From Acidobacteriota bacterium (GTDB lineage Bacteria > Acidobacteriota > Thermoanaerobaculia > Gp7-AA8), in contig JACPDH010000011.1 of NCBI GenBank assembly GCA_016184115.1, positions 49,937 to 113,936 of the forward strand: a stretch of 64,000 nt of DNA, in the 5' to 3' direction. The position numbers and the translations under genes are program-made. This document shows, piece by piece, positions 53,250 through 61,686 of the stretch (within the stretch, counting starts at the first letter, position 1; each line of letters opens with the position of its first letter). Below the pieces are notes generated by a model, which searched no databases, was not told the origin of the DNA, and saw only the letters and a list, made by a program, of their open reading frames with translations.

Positions 53250-54551
53250 TCAGAGCGAGAACTGTCCGCCTTCGATCGTCTTTGTGATCTCCGCCATGAA
53301 CTGATCGGCCACCGCGCCGTCGATGAGGCGGTGATCGAACGTCAGCGAGAGGTGGCACATCGAGCGGATGGCGATCGCATCACCATCATCGGTCTCGATG
53401 ACGACCGGGCGCTTCTTCACGCCGCCGACTCCGAGAATCGCGACCTGCGGCTGGTTGATGATCGGGAGGCCGTAGAGACCTCCGTAGATCCCGGGATTCG
53501 TGATCGTAAACGTCCCACCCTGAACTTCGGACGGGTTCAGCTTCTTGCCGCGAGCCCGCTCACCAAGATCGTTGATCGCGCGCGCCAGTCCGAGGATGTT
53601 CTTTTCGTCCGCGTTGCGAAGGACGGGAACGATGAGCCCCCAGTCGAGCGCGACGGCGATCCCGATGTTGATCTCGTTGTGGTAGACCACGTTGTCGCCG
53701 TCGATCGACGCGTTGAGCACCGGAAACTGGCGCAGCCCGCGCATGATCGCGTGAACGATGAAGGGGAGGAAGGTCAGCTTCGCTCCGCGCTCCGCGTACG
53801 ACTCCTTGTTGCGCCTGCGAAGGCGGTCGATCTCCGTGAAGTCGAGCTCCCAGACCGTTGAGACGTGTGCCGAGGTGCGCTTCGAGGAGACCATGTGGTC
53901 GGCGATCTTCTTGCGCATCACCGACATTGGTTCCACGCGGAATCGCTCACCGGGGGCAAACGTCATCGCAGGCGGAGGGGGTACTGACGCTGCTGCGACG
54001 GGGGCTGGAGCGGCCGGAGCCGAAGTGCGGGGTTGCTCGATGTAGGTCAGAATGTCGTTCTTCGTGACGCGACCCGAGAGGCCGGAGCCCGCGATCTGCG
54101 AGATATCGACGTTGTTCTCCGCGGCGATCTTCCGCACGAGAGGTGACGACTTCTCGCGGCGGCGATCTTCGACGGTCGGTTCCGCAGCGGAGGCCGCAAC
54201 GACGGGCGCTGCTGGAGTGGGCGCGGCGGGCTGGGTGGGAACGGCGGCGACGGGCGCCGCTGCCGGCGTCGCGAGTGGTTCGGCTTTCGAGGGAGCCTGC
54301 GCAGTTGCCTCGCCCTCGGCTGCGATCCGCGCGACGACAGAATTCACTGCGACGGTCTCGCCCTCCTTCGCGAGAATCTCGGCGAGCACGCCCGCGGAGG
54401 GTGCGGGGATCTCGGCGTCGACTTTGTCGGTCGAGATCTCGAGCAGCGGTTCGTCGCGGGTCACCTTGTCTCCAACCTTCTTGATCCAGCGGGAGATCGT
54501 TCCTTCCGCAATCGATTCACCCATCTGCGGCATCACGACATCAACGGCCAT
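53250..54551 (-). CDS. Dihydrolipoyl acyltransferase (E2) of a 2-oxoacid dehydrogenase complex
   Basis: 433 residues. One lipoyl domain with K43 (ISTDKVDAEIPAP), an Ala/Pro linker, an E1/E3-binding domain (about 135-175, SPLVRKIAAENNVDISQIAG), and a catalytic domain with H407 and D411 (DHRLIDGA). Single lipoyl domain and separate E1alpha/E1beta genes fit pyruvate or branched-chain 2-oxoacid complexes. E3 is not encoded here. Transacylates onto CoA. Confidence 0.95.
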   Translation of the reverse strand: MAVDVVMPQMGESIAEGTISRWIKKVGDKVTRDEPLLEISTDKVDAEIPAPSAGVLAEILAKEGETVAVNSVVARIAAEGEATAQAPSKAEPLATPAAAPVAAVPTQPAAPTPAAPVVAASAAEPTVEDRRREKSSPLVRKIAAENNVDISQIAGSGLSGRVTKNDILTYIEQPRTSAPAAPAPVAAASVPPPPAMTFAPGERFRVEPMSVMRKKIADHMVSSKRTSAHVSTVWELDFTEIDRLRRRNKESYAERGAKLTFLPFIVHAIMRGLRQFPVLNASIDGDNVVYHNEINIGIAVALDWGLIVPVLRNADEKNILGLARAINDLGERARGKKLNPSEVQGGTFTITNPGIYGGLYGLPIINQPQVAILGVGGVKKRPVVIETDDGDAIAIRSMCHLSLTFDHRLIDGAVADQFMAEITKTIEGGQFSL

Positions 54552-54625
54552 TTCGGTTCCTCACTCAGGTGTTGTTCTTCGCACTGCTCTGATCGAGCCA
54601 GGAGGCATACGATACCGCAGTCGCA

Positions 54626-55627
54626 TCAGTAACGAAGCAGCTCTTTCGCCGCGGCAATCAGTTTGGCTTTGCTCGGGCGATGAAAGTCCTCGAGCTGCGG
54701 CGCGTAGGGCGTCGGCGTGTCGAGCGACGCGACGCGCTTGATCGGCGCGTCGAGCCAGTCGAACGCCTTCTCGGCGATGCGCGCCGAGAACTCCGCACCG
54801 ACGCCGCCAGTGAGCGGCGCCTCGTATAAGACGATCGCGCGGTTCGTCTTCGCGACCGACTCGAGCATCGTCTCCTCGTCGAACGGAAGGATCGAGCGCA
54901 TGTCGAGCACTTCCACGCTCACACCGTCCTTCGCAAGCTCTTCCGCTGCTTCCTCCGCGAGATAGATCATCGCGCCGTAGGTGATGATTGTCAGGTCGCG
55001 TCCCTCACGCCGGACTTTCGCCTTGCCGATCGGCACGACGAAGTCGTCTGCGGGCAGATCCTCCTTGACGCGCCGATAGAGGAACTTGTGCTCGAGGAAG
55101 AGAACCGGATCCTCGTCGCGAATCGCTGCCTTGAGTAGCCCCTTCGCGTCGTACGCGGTACCCGGGTAGACGATCTTCAAGCCAGGGATGTTGAAGAAAT
55201 AGGCTTCCGGGTTGCCGGAGTGAAAGGGGCCACCACGGACTCCGCCACCGGCGGGGCCTCGAACGACGATGGGGCAGCCGCCGTTGCCGCGATAACGCGA
55301 CGTCGCGGCAAAGCTCGACAGCATGTCGAAGGTGACGGTGATGAAGTTGATGAACTGCATCTCGGCGATCGGGCGCATGCCCATCAGCGCCGCGCCGCAG
55401 GCCGCGCCGGTGATCGCGACCTCGGAGATCGGCGTGTCGATCACGCGACCAGGGCCGAACTCGTCGATGAGCCCGGAGCTCGTCTTGAATGCTCCGCCGA
55501 AGGCACCAACGTCCTCGCCGATCAGGAAGACGCGTGGGTCGACGAGCATTTCCTCGCGCATTGCTTGCCGGATGGCGTCGATGTAGAAGGTGTCGCCTCC
55601 GGCCTTTGGAATCAGGTTCTCGCTCAT
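54626..55627 (-). CDS. 2-oxoacid dehydrogenase E1 beta subunit
   Basis: 333 residues, full length, C-terminal transketolase fold. GEDVGAFGGAFKTSSGL, DTPISEVAITG (active-site glutamate), EMQFINFIT, and GGGVRGGPFHSGNPEA are the expected landmarks. The ATG at 55627 begins MSENLIPKAG; earlier in-frame ATGs add no conserved sequence. Forms a heterotetramer with E1alpha. The gap to E2 is 74 bp. Confidence 0.95.
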   Translation of the reverse strand: MSENLIPKAGGDTFYIDAIRQAMREEMLVDPRVFLIGEDVGAFGGAFKTSSGLIDEFGPGRVIDTPISEVAITGAACGAALMGMRPIAEMQFINFITVTFDMLSSFAATSRYRGNGGCPIVVRGPAGGGVRGGPFHSGNPEAYFFNIPGLKIVYPGTAYDAKGLLKAAIRDEDPVLFLEHKFLYRRVKEDLPADDFVVPIGKAKVRREGRDLTIITYGAMIYLAEEAAEELAKDGVSVEVLDMRSILPFDEETMLESVAKTNRAIVLYEAPLTGGVGAEFSARIAEKAFDWLDAPIKRVASLDTPTPYAPQLEDFHRPSKAKLIAAAKELLRY

Positions 55628-55655
55628 GTCGATCGTCTCGCTATCGCGCCGCGCG

Positions 55656-56681
55656 CTATCGCGGCTCATCCCAGAAACCGTCGCCGTGATAGACGCCGCG
55701 CGCTGCATCCTCCGCGATCGGGGCGAGGGACCGCTCCGCCTCGTCGACCGCTTCGTCGAGCTCGTGCTTCACGCTCGCCTGGATTGACGCGAGGTCGTCG
55801 GCCGTCGCGACCCCGCTTTCGAGAATCGCACGCTCATACCGGTCGACCGGATCCTTCTGCTTCCATTCCTCGATCAGCTCTTTCGGTACGTACGACTGGT
55901 TGTCGTGCTCGGCGTGTCCCTTCATTCGAAATGTCACGACTTCGAGCAGGGTGACGCCTCCGCCCCCTCGTGCACGGTCGACCGCGCGCTTCGCGGCCGC
56001 ATAGGTCGCGAGAACGTCATTGCCATCGACGGTCTCCCCGGTGGCGCCCACGCCTAACGCCCTGTCTGCGAGGCGCGTCGCAAGCGTCTGCTTCACCGTG
56101 GGCGTCGAATACGCGTAGCCGTTATTCTCGAGCACGATAACGAGCGGGAGCTTCATCACCGTCGCGAAGTTGGGCCCCTCGGCGAAGGCGCCGGTCGATG
56201 CCCCGCCGTCGCCGATGTGTACCATCCCAACCATGTTCTTGCCCTGCATCCGCCCTGCGAGCGTGACCCCTGCCATCACCGGGATCATCGCGCCGAGTGG
56301 CGAGACCGGACCCATGAAGCCACGAGCGAAGTCTTTGATGTGAATATTGAGCTCGCGCCCGCGGCTGAGCGAGTTTCCCTTCGCCATGTACTGGCGGAGG
56401 ATCTCGACGGGGCGCGCACCCGCGACGAGGAGCGACCCCATGTTACGGATCAGCGGCGATACGATGTCTCCTTGCGCGAAATCGAGTGCGGTCGCGCACG
56501 CGACCGATTCGCCTTCCTGTCCCAGGGAACGGTAGATGCCGCCGATGACCTTGCTCTGCCTGAAGAGCGAGACGATCCGTTCCTCGAGGGAACGCGTAAG
56601 GCGAAGGTGGTACTCGATCTGAAGCAAACGCTCGCGCGAGAGGCCATAACCGGCCTCGATGGAAGCTGCAGTCAGCGTCAC
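55656..56681 (-). CDS. 2-oxoacid dehydrogenase E1 alpha subunit
   Basis: 341 residues. The thiamine-diphosphate motif GDGGASTGAFAEGPNFATV leads to the second ligand in LENNGYAYST (about 165-205). The flexible phosphorylation-loop region FRMKGHAEHDNQSYVP is present. GTG at 56681 follows GAGGAGATTCAC. Pyruvate versus branched-chain substrate cannot be decided by eye. E1beta starts 28 bp downstream. Confidence 0.95.
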   Translation of the reverse strand: MTLTAASIEAGYGLSRERLLQIEYHLRLTRSLEERIVSLFRQSKVIGGIYRSLGQEGESVACATALDFAQGDIVSPLIRNMGSLLVAGARPVEILRQYMAKGNSLSRGRELNIHIKDFARGFMGPVSPLGAMIPVMAGVTLAGRMQGKNMVGMVHIGDGGASTGAFAEGPNFATVMKLPLVIVLENNGYAYSTPTVKQTLATRLADRALGVGATGETVDGNDVLATYAAAKRAVDRARGGGGVTLLEVVTFRMKGHAEHDNQSYVPKELIEEWKQKDPVDRYERAILESGVATADDLASIQASVKHELDEAVDEAERSLAPIAEDAARGVYHGDGFWDEPR

Positions 56682-56803
56682 GTGAATCTCCTCGCTCCGT
56701 CGGACCGCGGAGCGCGCGGATCGTAACCTGAATCTCGCCGTCGCGCCAGTCGTTGCGACGCGTTCTCGCAGTCAGCAGGGTCGTGGCAACAGCCTTTGAC
56801 CTG

Positions 56804-56908
56804 GTGGCAACGGCCTCCGGCCGTTGCGGCGGCGCAAAGCGCCGCACCGACGACGAGTCGAGGGAGAGTGCGGCGCTTCGCGCCGCGAAGGCCGGAGGCC
56901 TCCGCCAC
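56804..56908. repeat. Long imperfect inverted repeat in the thrC/E1alpha gap
   Basis: Arms 56804-56847 and 56868-56908 pair over about 41-44 bases with a few mismatches and gaps; both contain GGCCTCCGGCC and a GCGC(A/G)AAGCGCCGCAC block. The 20-base middle is CGACGACGAGTCGAGGGAGA. A further partial copy of GTGGCAAC precedes the left arm. The minus-strand thrC gene ends immediately before GTAGCGG, the same 7-mer that starts the 69-bp units. The rest of the 245-bp gap (56682-56926) shows no gene. Confidence 0.85.
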
Positions 56909-56926
56909 GACCTGCGGGCGCCGCTA

Positions 56927-58063
56927 CTAGATGTACTTGTTCGCGCCGGTGTTGAAGAGCACAACCGTCTCGTCGTCGCGCACGAGACGCGTCTCCACCA
57001 AACGCTCGAGCGCGAGGAGCGCCGCACCCGTCTCCGGCCCGGCATCGATGCCCTCCTGCCGGCGAATCCTCGCGGCGGCAGGCTCAATCGCGTCTTCCGG
57101 CACAGCAATCGCTCCGCCACCTGAGGCACGAAGTGCCCGAAGCATCAGGCGGTCTCCGATCGCCTTCGGTACGCGCAGGCCCCAGGCTGCAGTGACCGGG
57201 TTTTCCCATGCCGGCGCGGTGTCGAGTCCTTGCTCCATCGCCCGGACGATCGGAGCGCACCCTTCTGCCTGGACCGACCAGAGGCGCGGCCGGCGAGAGT
57301 CAATCCATCCGAGGCGCTCCATTTCATCGAACGCCTTCCACATGCCTATCAGGCCGGTGCCTCCACCCGTCGGGTAGAGGATGACGTCGGGAAGGCGCCC
57401 GAGGTCGTCGAGGAGCTCATAGCCCATCAGCTTCTTGCCCTCGACGCGATACGGCTCGCGCAGTGTCGAGAGCTCGAAGCCGCCGCTCACGGCGAGATGG
57501 GCCTGCACGACGCGTGCGCAGTCGGTGATCACTCCGTCGACGAGCTGAACTTCGGCGCCATACACCGAGGCCTCGTCGAAGATCGAGCGTGGTGTGTCGC
57601 GCGGCATTGCGACAAACACTGGCATTCTCGCGCGAGCGCCATATGCCGCGAGGGCGCAACCTGCATTACCGGCAGTCGGCGCGCCAAGCGAGCGAGCGCC
57701 GAGCTTCTTTGCCATCGATACCGCGACTGCCATTCCTCGCGCCTTGAACGATCGTGTCGGGTTCTTCGACTCATCTTTGATTCGAACGTCGGCGAGTGCG
57801 CGAAGTGACGGAGCGGGGAGGAGCGGTGTGCATCCTTCTCCGAGCCCCAGAAGTTCGGATACGTCGTCGAACGGGAGCAGTTCGATGTAACGGCTGGTGT
57901 CGCATTGCCGCGCACGAATCGCAGAACGAAGCTCGGTTGCAGGCGAAAGATCGTATTCGACGATGAGGGGAAGGCTGCAGTCGGGACAGAGGTTCGCGAG
58001 GTGGTCCAGCGGAGAGCTCCACGTACACGAGGAACACCGGAGCCTCCGCTGGAACCGTGGCAT
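56927..58063 (-). CDS. thrC: Threonine synthase
   Basis: PLP enzyme converting O-phosphohomoserine to threonine, 378 residues. N-terminal zinc ribbon C-x2-C ... C-x2-C (RCSSCTWSSP, LCPDCSLP), then the tryptophan-synthase-beta-like fold with PLP lysine in NPTRSFKARGMAV, and TGGGTGLIGMWKAF for the phosphate. No allosteric domain. The start at 58063 overlaps no gene; the lipoprotein stop is 15 bases upstream. It may share the transcript with the 2-oxoacid genes below, although a 245-bp gap with an inverted repeat intervenes. Confidence 0.9.
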   Translation of the reverse strand: MPRFQRRLRCSSCTWSSPLDHLANLCPDCSLPLIVEYDLSPATELRSAIRARQCDTSRYIELLPFDDVSELLGLGEGCTPLLPAPSLRALADVRIKDESKNPTRSFKARGMAVAVSMAKKLGARSLGAPTAGNAGCALAAYGARARMPVFVAMPRDTPRSIFDEASVYGAEVQLVDGVITDCARVVQAHLAVSGGFELSTLREPYRVEGKKLMGYELLDDLGRLPDVILYPTGGGTGLIGMWKAFDEMERLGWIDSRRPRLWSVQAEGCAPIVRAMEQGLDTAPAWENPVTAAWGLRVPKAIGDRLMLRALRASGGGAIAVPEDAIEPAAARIRRQEGIDAGPETGAALLALERLVETRLVRDDETVVLFNTGANKYI

Positions 58064-58078
58064 CGTCCCACTCGTCCT

Positions 58079-58870
58079 TTACTTCGATTGCGCCTTGGCC
58101 TGAGCGTCGGCCGCTGCTTTCTGGAAATCGCTCATCTGTTTGTTGAGGTCGCCAGCATTTCCGGTGTCGGAGTACTTCGCAAGCTCGGTCGCGAGCGCGT
58201 TGATCGTACCTTCGTACTTCATGATCAGTTGCTTGTTGTACTCGTAGGCCGGATCCTTCTGCTCTTCAGCCTGCTTCGCCATCTCCGTCCTCGACTTGTC
58301 GTACTGTGCGAGGGCGTCGGCGATGGCCTTCTTGGTCGTGGGGTCGGTCGCCGCGTCGTACTGCTTTTTCAATTGGACGTAGCTCGCGTCCATCATTGCA
58401 GTGGAGGCAGTGACGAGCTGTTGGCTGACATCGGCACTGCTCACGCCGAGGATCGTCGTCTTGATCCATAGATACTCGGCGGAGTTGTAACCGAGCTCCT
58501 GCGCCGCACGGATGTCGGCCGTCGCGAGGTCCGCCACTGAGCCGAGGGTTTTGAATGCTTCCATCATTCCGCCGACCGACTTCTCCCCGGCAGTTTCGGC
58601 CTTCTTCGCGTGCGACTGCGCCTCTTCGCGTGCAACCCTGGCGATTTCCTTCTCACGCTCGCGGACCTTGAGGTACATCTGGATCTGCGCATCGGTGAGC
58701 CTTCCGTCAGCCGGGGGCGTGTACTTGTCGTCAGCCGCCGCCTTGAGCACCTCCGTCGTGCCCTTGTCTTTCAGCGTCTCACTGATTTCGTCCTGAGACT
58801 TTTCTCCCCGGCCGCAAGCGACCGCAGCGAGAAGACACACAGCCAGCAACGATGATCCGAGTTTTTTCAT
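58079..58870 (-). CDS. Coiled-coil lipoprotein of unknown function
   Basis: 263 residues. Signal with lipobox LLAAVAC at about 13-19 (Cys +1 anchor). The rest is mostly alpha-helical, with heptad-rich parts (MYLKVREREKEIARVAREEA, about 64-90, and 185-260). Ala/Gln/Lys-rich C-terminus. No family recognised. It sits 24 bp after the MglA-like GTPase gene and 15 bp before thrC, so likely in one transcript with the GTPase. Confidence 0.8.
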   Translation of the reverse strand: MKKLGSSLLAVCLLAAVACGRGEKSQDEISETLKDKGTTEVLKAAADDKYTPPADGRLTDAQIQMYLKVREREKEIARVAREEAQSHAKKAETAGEKSVGGMMEAFKTLGSVADLATADIRAAQELGYNSAEYLWIKTTILGVSSADVSQQLVTASTAMMDASYVQLKKQYDAATDPTTKKAIADALAQYDKSRTEMAKQAEEQKDPAYEYNKQLIMKYEGTINALATELAKYSDTGNAGDLNKQMSDFQKAAADAQAKAQSK

Positions 58871-58894
58871 GATTCGTTCTCCTCTCGATGAACT

Positions 58895-60091
58895 TCAGCC
58901 GCGAAGCAGCGTAGTGAGCTCGGTGACCACACGTTGCAGGCTTTCGACGATGCGTCGCTGTTCCTCGCGCATCGCGTCGACTTCCGCGCGCAACTGTGCG
59001 ATCTCCTCCGCGCCGCCACCTGCCGGCGAGCCGTAGGTTGGCAGCGCGACGTCGGTGGCTGAGCCTTCCGTGTCCATCACGGCAACCGCCGGCTCCAGCT
59101 CTTCGACCTCTTCGGGTTCTTCGAATACGGGAATTGGGATATTGCCCGAAAGCGTCGCCGGTCTTTCCCGCCCTTCGAGCAGTTGCTCGAGACTTACCTC
59201 TTCGACATGCTCGTATTCGTCACCTGGCGTGTCGGGGAAGAGTGAGAGACTGTCCTCATTGAGGGATAGCTCCTCAATCGGTTCGAGCTCCTCGACGGCC
59301 TCGACTTCTTCGACCGCTTCTACTTCGATTGGGGCCATTTCCAATGGCTCCATCGGGAGCGACGACGCGAACGGATTCAGATCGATTGCATGCTCGTCCA
59401 TCGCAGCGAGCGGGTCATCCAACAGGATCGGTGCGGGCGCAGATGGTGCGGGTCTCGACTTTGGAGCCTCCCACGACTTTTCGCGCTTCTTCAACGGCTT
59501 TCCGGAGACCTTGTTCAGCAGATATTTCGCCGAGACCTTCGTCGCGAGCTTGAACGTCTCCATCACGCCGTCGCCCTTCAGTGCGGACGCTTCCATGAAA
59601 GGATAGCCTTCAAACCCGAGGTCGGCCTGAAGCCGGTCGACCGCCATGACGCCCGGAATGTCGCGCTTGTTGTACTGGATGATGATCGGGATCTCGTTGG
59701 AGTCGATCTGGTTCTCCTCGAGATTCTCCATGAGGTTCTGAAAGCTCTCACGGTTGGAGTCGACCATCGACGGTTGGGAGTCGACCACGAAGACGACCGC
59801 GTCAGCTCCTTTGAGGACGAGCTTTCGCGTCTCGTTGTAGAAGACCTGTCCAGGCACGGTGTAAAGCTGGATCTTCAGATTGAACGGACCGACCTTGCCG
59901 ATGTCGACGGGAAGCAGGTCGAAGAAGAGCGTCCGGTCGGTCTTCGTGGCGAGCGAGAGCATCTTGCCTCGTCGGTCGCTTTCCAGCTTGTCGAAGATGA
60001 CGAGCAGATTCGTCGTCTTACCGCAGAGACCGGGACCGTAGTACACGATCTTTGCGGTCATCTCGCGCGTAGCGTGGTTGAAGAGAACCAT
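58895..60091 (-). CDS. MglA-like small GTPase with long acidic C-terminal extension
   Basis: 398 residues. Ras-like domain 1-190: P-loop GPGLCGKTTNL (about 19-29), Thr-rich switch 1, LYTVPGQVFYNETRKLVL (switch 2), QYNKRDIP (about 138-145). MglA is the polarity and gliding GTPase of myxobacteria. Residues about 200-345 form a Pro/Glu-rich acidic linker (EVEAVEEVEAVEELEPIEEL) and 360-398 a short coiled coil. Shine-Dalgarno GGGGGAAGA supports ATG 60091. No MglB-like Roadblock protein adjoins. The extension is much longer than in MglA. Confidence 0.85.
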   Translation of the reverse strand: MVLFNHATREMTAKIVYYGPGLCGKTTNLLVIFDKLESDRRGKMLSLATKTDRTLFFDLLPVDIGKVGPFNLKIQLYTVPGQVFYNETRKLVLKGADAVVFVVDSQPSMVDSNRESFQNLMENLEENQIDSNEIPIIIQYNKRDIPGVMAVDRLQADLGFEGYPFMEASALKGDGVMETFKLATKVSAKYLLNKVSGKPLKKREKSWEAPKSRPAPSAPAPILLDDPLAAMDEHAIDLNPFASSLPMEPLEMAPIEVEAVEEVEAVEELEPIEELSLNEDSLSLFPDTPGDEYEHVEEVSLEQLLEGRERPATLSGNIPIPVFEEPEEVEELEPAVAVMDTEGSATDVALPTYGSPAGGGAEEIAQLRAEVDAMREEQRRIVESLQRVVTELTTLLRG

Positions 60092-60151
60092 TCTTCCCCC
60101 TGATCGAAATTCTGAAAAGTGTACCGCAAGTCGCAATCGGGGGCGGGAGCG

Positions 60152-60493
60152 TTACTCGGCTACCGGAGCGAGAACGACGACGGTCGCGCCCCAGCCGCCG
60201 CCGCTCGGGTCTGCGTCGGCGTATTCGACGACCCATGGCAGGCTCGCGAGCAGCGAGCGCACGATCTCCCGCTGTACGCCGATTCCGCGCCCGTGGATGA
60301 TCCGGACCTGCCGGAAGCCGTGCGCCCTGGCTTGCTCGAGATATTCGCGCACGACGTCGCCGACATCGCGTGGCTGAAACGGATGGAGGTCGAACGTATC
60401 CCCGATGGGAACCTCGATCAGCTCGTCGTCGTGCTCCCCAAACTCGTCCATCGTGTTGAATGAAACCTCGCTCTCCATTGTTTCGCACTCCAC
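60152..60493 (-). CDS. Small Smr-domain protein
   Basis: 113 residues (108 from ATG at 60478). Smr/MutS2-C-type domain (about 35-112): TFDLHPFQPRDVGDVVREYL, the HGRG motif (RIIHGRGIGVQREIV), then a strand pair ending VVLAPVAE. Standalone Smr proteins can nick DNA or RNA. Divergent from nadA with only 28-43 bp between starts, so the nadA Shine-Dalgarno lies next to this start. Confidence 0.85.
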   Translation of the reverse strand: MECETMESEVSFNTMDEFGEHDDELIEVPIGDTFDLHPFQPRDVGDVVREYLEQARAHGFRQVRIIHGRGIGVQREIVRSLLASLPWVVEYADADPSGGGWGATVVVLAPVAE

Positions 60494-60521
60494 CGCGGGT
60501 TGGAAGGAGACCCGATTTCCG

Positions 60522-61553
60522 ATGACGACACTTTACGAAGAGTTGAAGCGAGTGAAGACGTTCGACTACACGGAAGCCGACGTTCGTGAGTTCACCGAAC
60601 TGCACGCGGAGATTCGGGAGCTCAAGACGCAGCGCAACGCAGTCATTGTCGCGCATAACTACTACCGCCCGGAGATCTTGCGGATTGCCGACTTCGTGGG
60701 CGACTCGCTCGAGCTCGCGATGATGGCGAGTGACGTTCGCGACGCTGGCGTGATCGTATTTTGCGGCGTCCATTTCATGGCAGAAACCGCGAAGATCGTG
60801 AACCCATCGCGCAAAGTCCTGCTCCCGAACCTTCTCGCCGGATGTCAGCTCGCCGATTCTGCACCCGCCGAGGATCTTGCCAGGCGCATTGCCGAGCTGC
60901 GCGAGACGTATCCCGATCTTGCCGTTGTCAGCTACGTCAACACGACGGCGGCGGTCAAAGCGCTTTCCGACGTCGTCTGCACCTCGTCGAATGCACCGAA
61001 AGTCGTGCGCTCACTTCCGAACCAGAACATCCTGTTCAACCCTGACCGAAACCTCGCGCGACACGTGGCTGACCAGGTTCCCGAGAAGAACATCATCCCG
61101 TGGGACGGATTCTGCTACGTGCATCAGCAGATCACGCCCGACGAGATCTCGCGGATCAGGGAAGCCGATCCCTCGCTGAAAGTTCTCGTGCACCCGGAAT
61201 GCCGGCACGACGTCGCCGTTCTCGCCGACGCGGTGCTCTCGACCTCGGGGATGGTCCGCTACGCGAAACAGAACGCGGCCGATCGGTTCCTCGTCGTCAC
61301 GGAGTGCGGCCTCTCGGACCGCCTCGCCATGGAGGTTCCCGACAAGACGTTCGTGAAGGGGTGCAAGCTCTGCACATTCATGAAAGTGACGTCGCTCGAA
61401 GATGTGCGGGATTCTCTGCGCGACCTGAAGCACGAGATCGTCGTGCCGGAAGACGTGCGCGTGAAGGCCGAGCGGGCGCTCAGGCGGATGTTCGAGATCG
61501 AGAAGTCGAGCGAACAGAAACCAGGGGACGCAGTCGGGCCGCGCTGTGAGTGA
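60522..61553 (+). CDS. nadA: Quinolinate synthase
   Basis: [4Fe-4S] enzyme that makes quinolinate from iminoaspartate and dihydroxyacetone phosphate for NAD synthesis, 343 residues. Three related domains; likely cluster ligands C108 (LLAGCQLAD), C198 and C281/C284 (KGCKLCTFMK), with HNYYRPE near the N-terminus. Shine-Dalgarno GAAGGAGACC. NadB and NadC are not here. The frame upstream of 60522 is not coding. Confidence 0.95.
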   Translation: MTTLYEELKRVKTFDYTEADVREFTELHAEIRELKTQRNAVIVAHNYYRPEILRIADFVGDSLELAMMASDVRDAGVIVFCGVHFMAETAKIVNPSRKVLLPNLLAGCQLADSAPAEDLARRIAELRETYPDLAVVSYVNTTAAVKALSDVVCTSSNAPKVVRSLPNQNILFNPDRNLARHVADQVPEKNIIPWDGFCYVHQQITPDEISRIREADPSLKVLVHPECRHDVAVLADAVLSTSGMVRYAKQNAADRFLVVTECGLSDRLAMEVPDKTFVKGCKLCTFMKVTSLEDVRDSLRDLKHEIVVPEDVRVKAERALRRMFEIEKSSEQKPGDAVGPRCE

Positions 61554-61686
61554 GCGCGTGCGTTAGGCGGAAGGTGCGAGGCGAGAGGAGCAAGAGGAAA
61601 GGAAGACAGCGCTCGTTGTCTTATGCTCTCATGAGCGGGCGCTCGTGTCTTACTCCCTGTTCCTCACTCGGCCTGCCGCTCGTTCC

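Noticed and set aside
61554..61686. Gene in the nadA-kinase gap
   Set aside because: Short, low-complexity sequence with no Shine-Dalgarno or recognisable protein.
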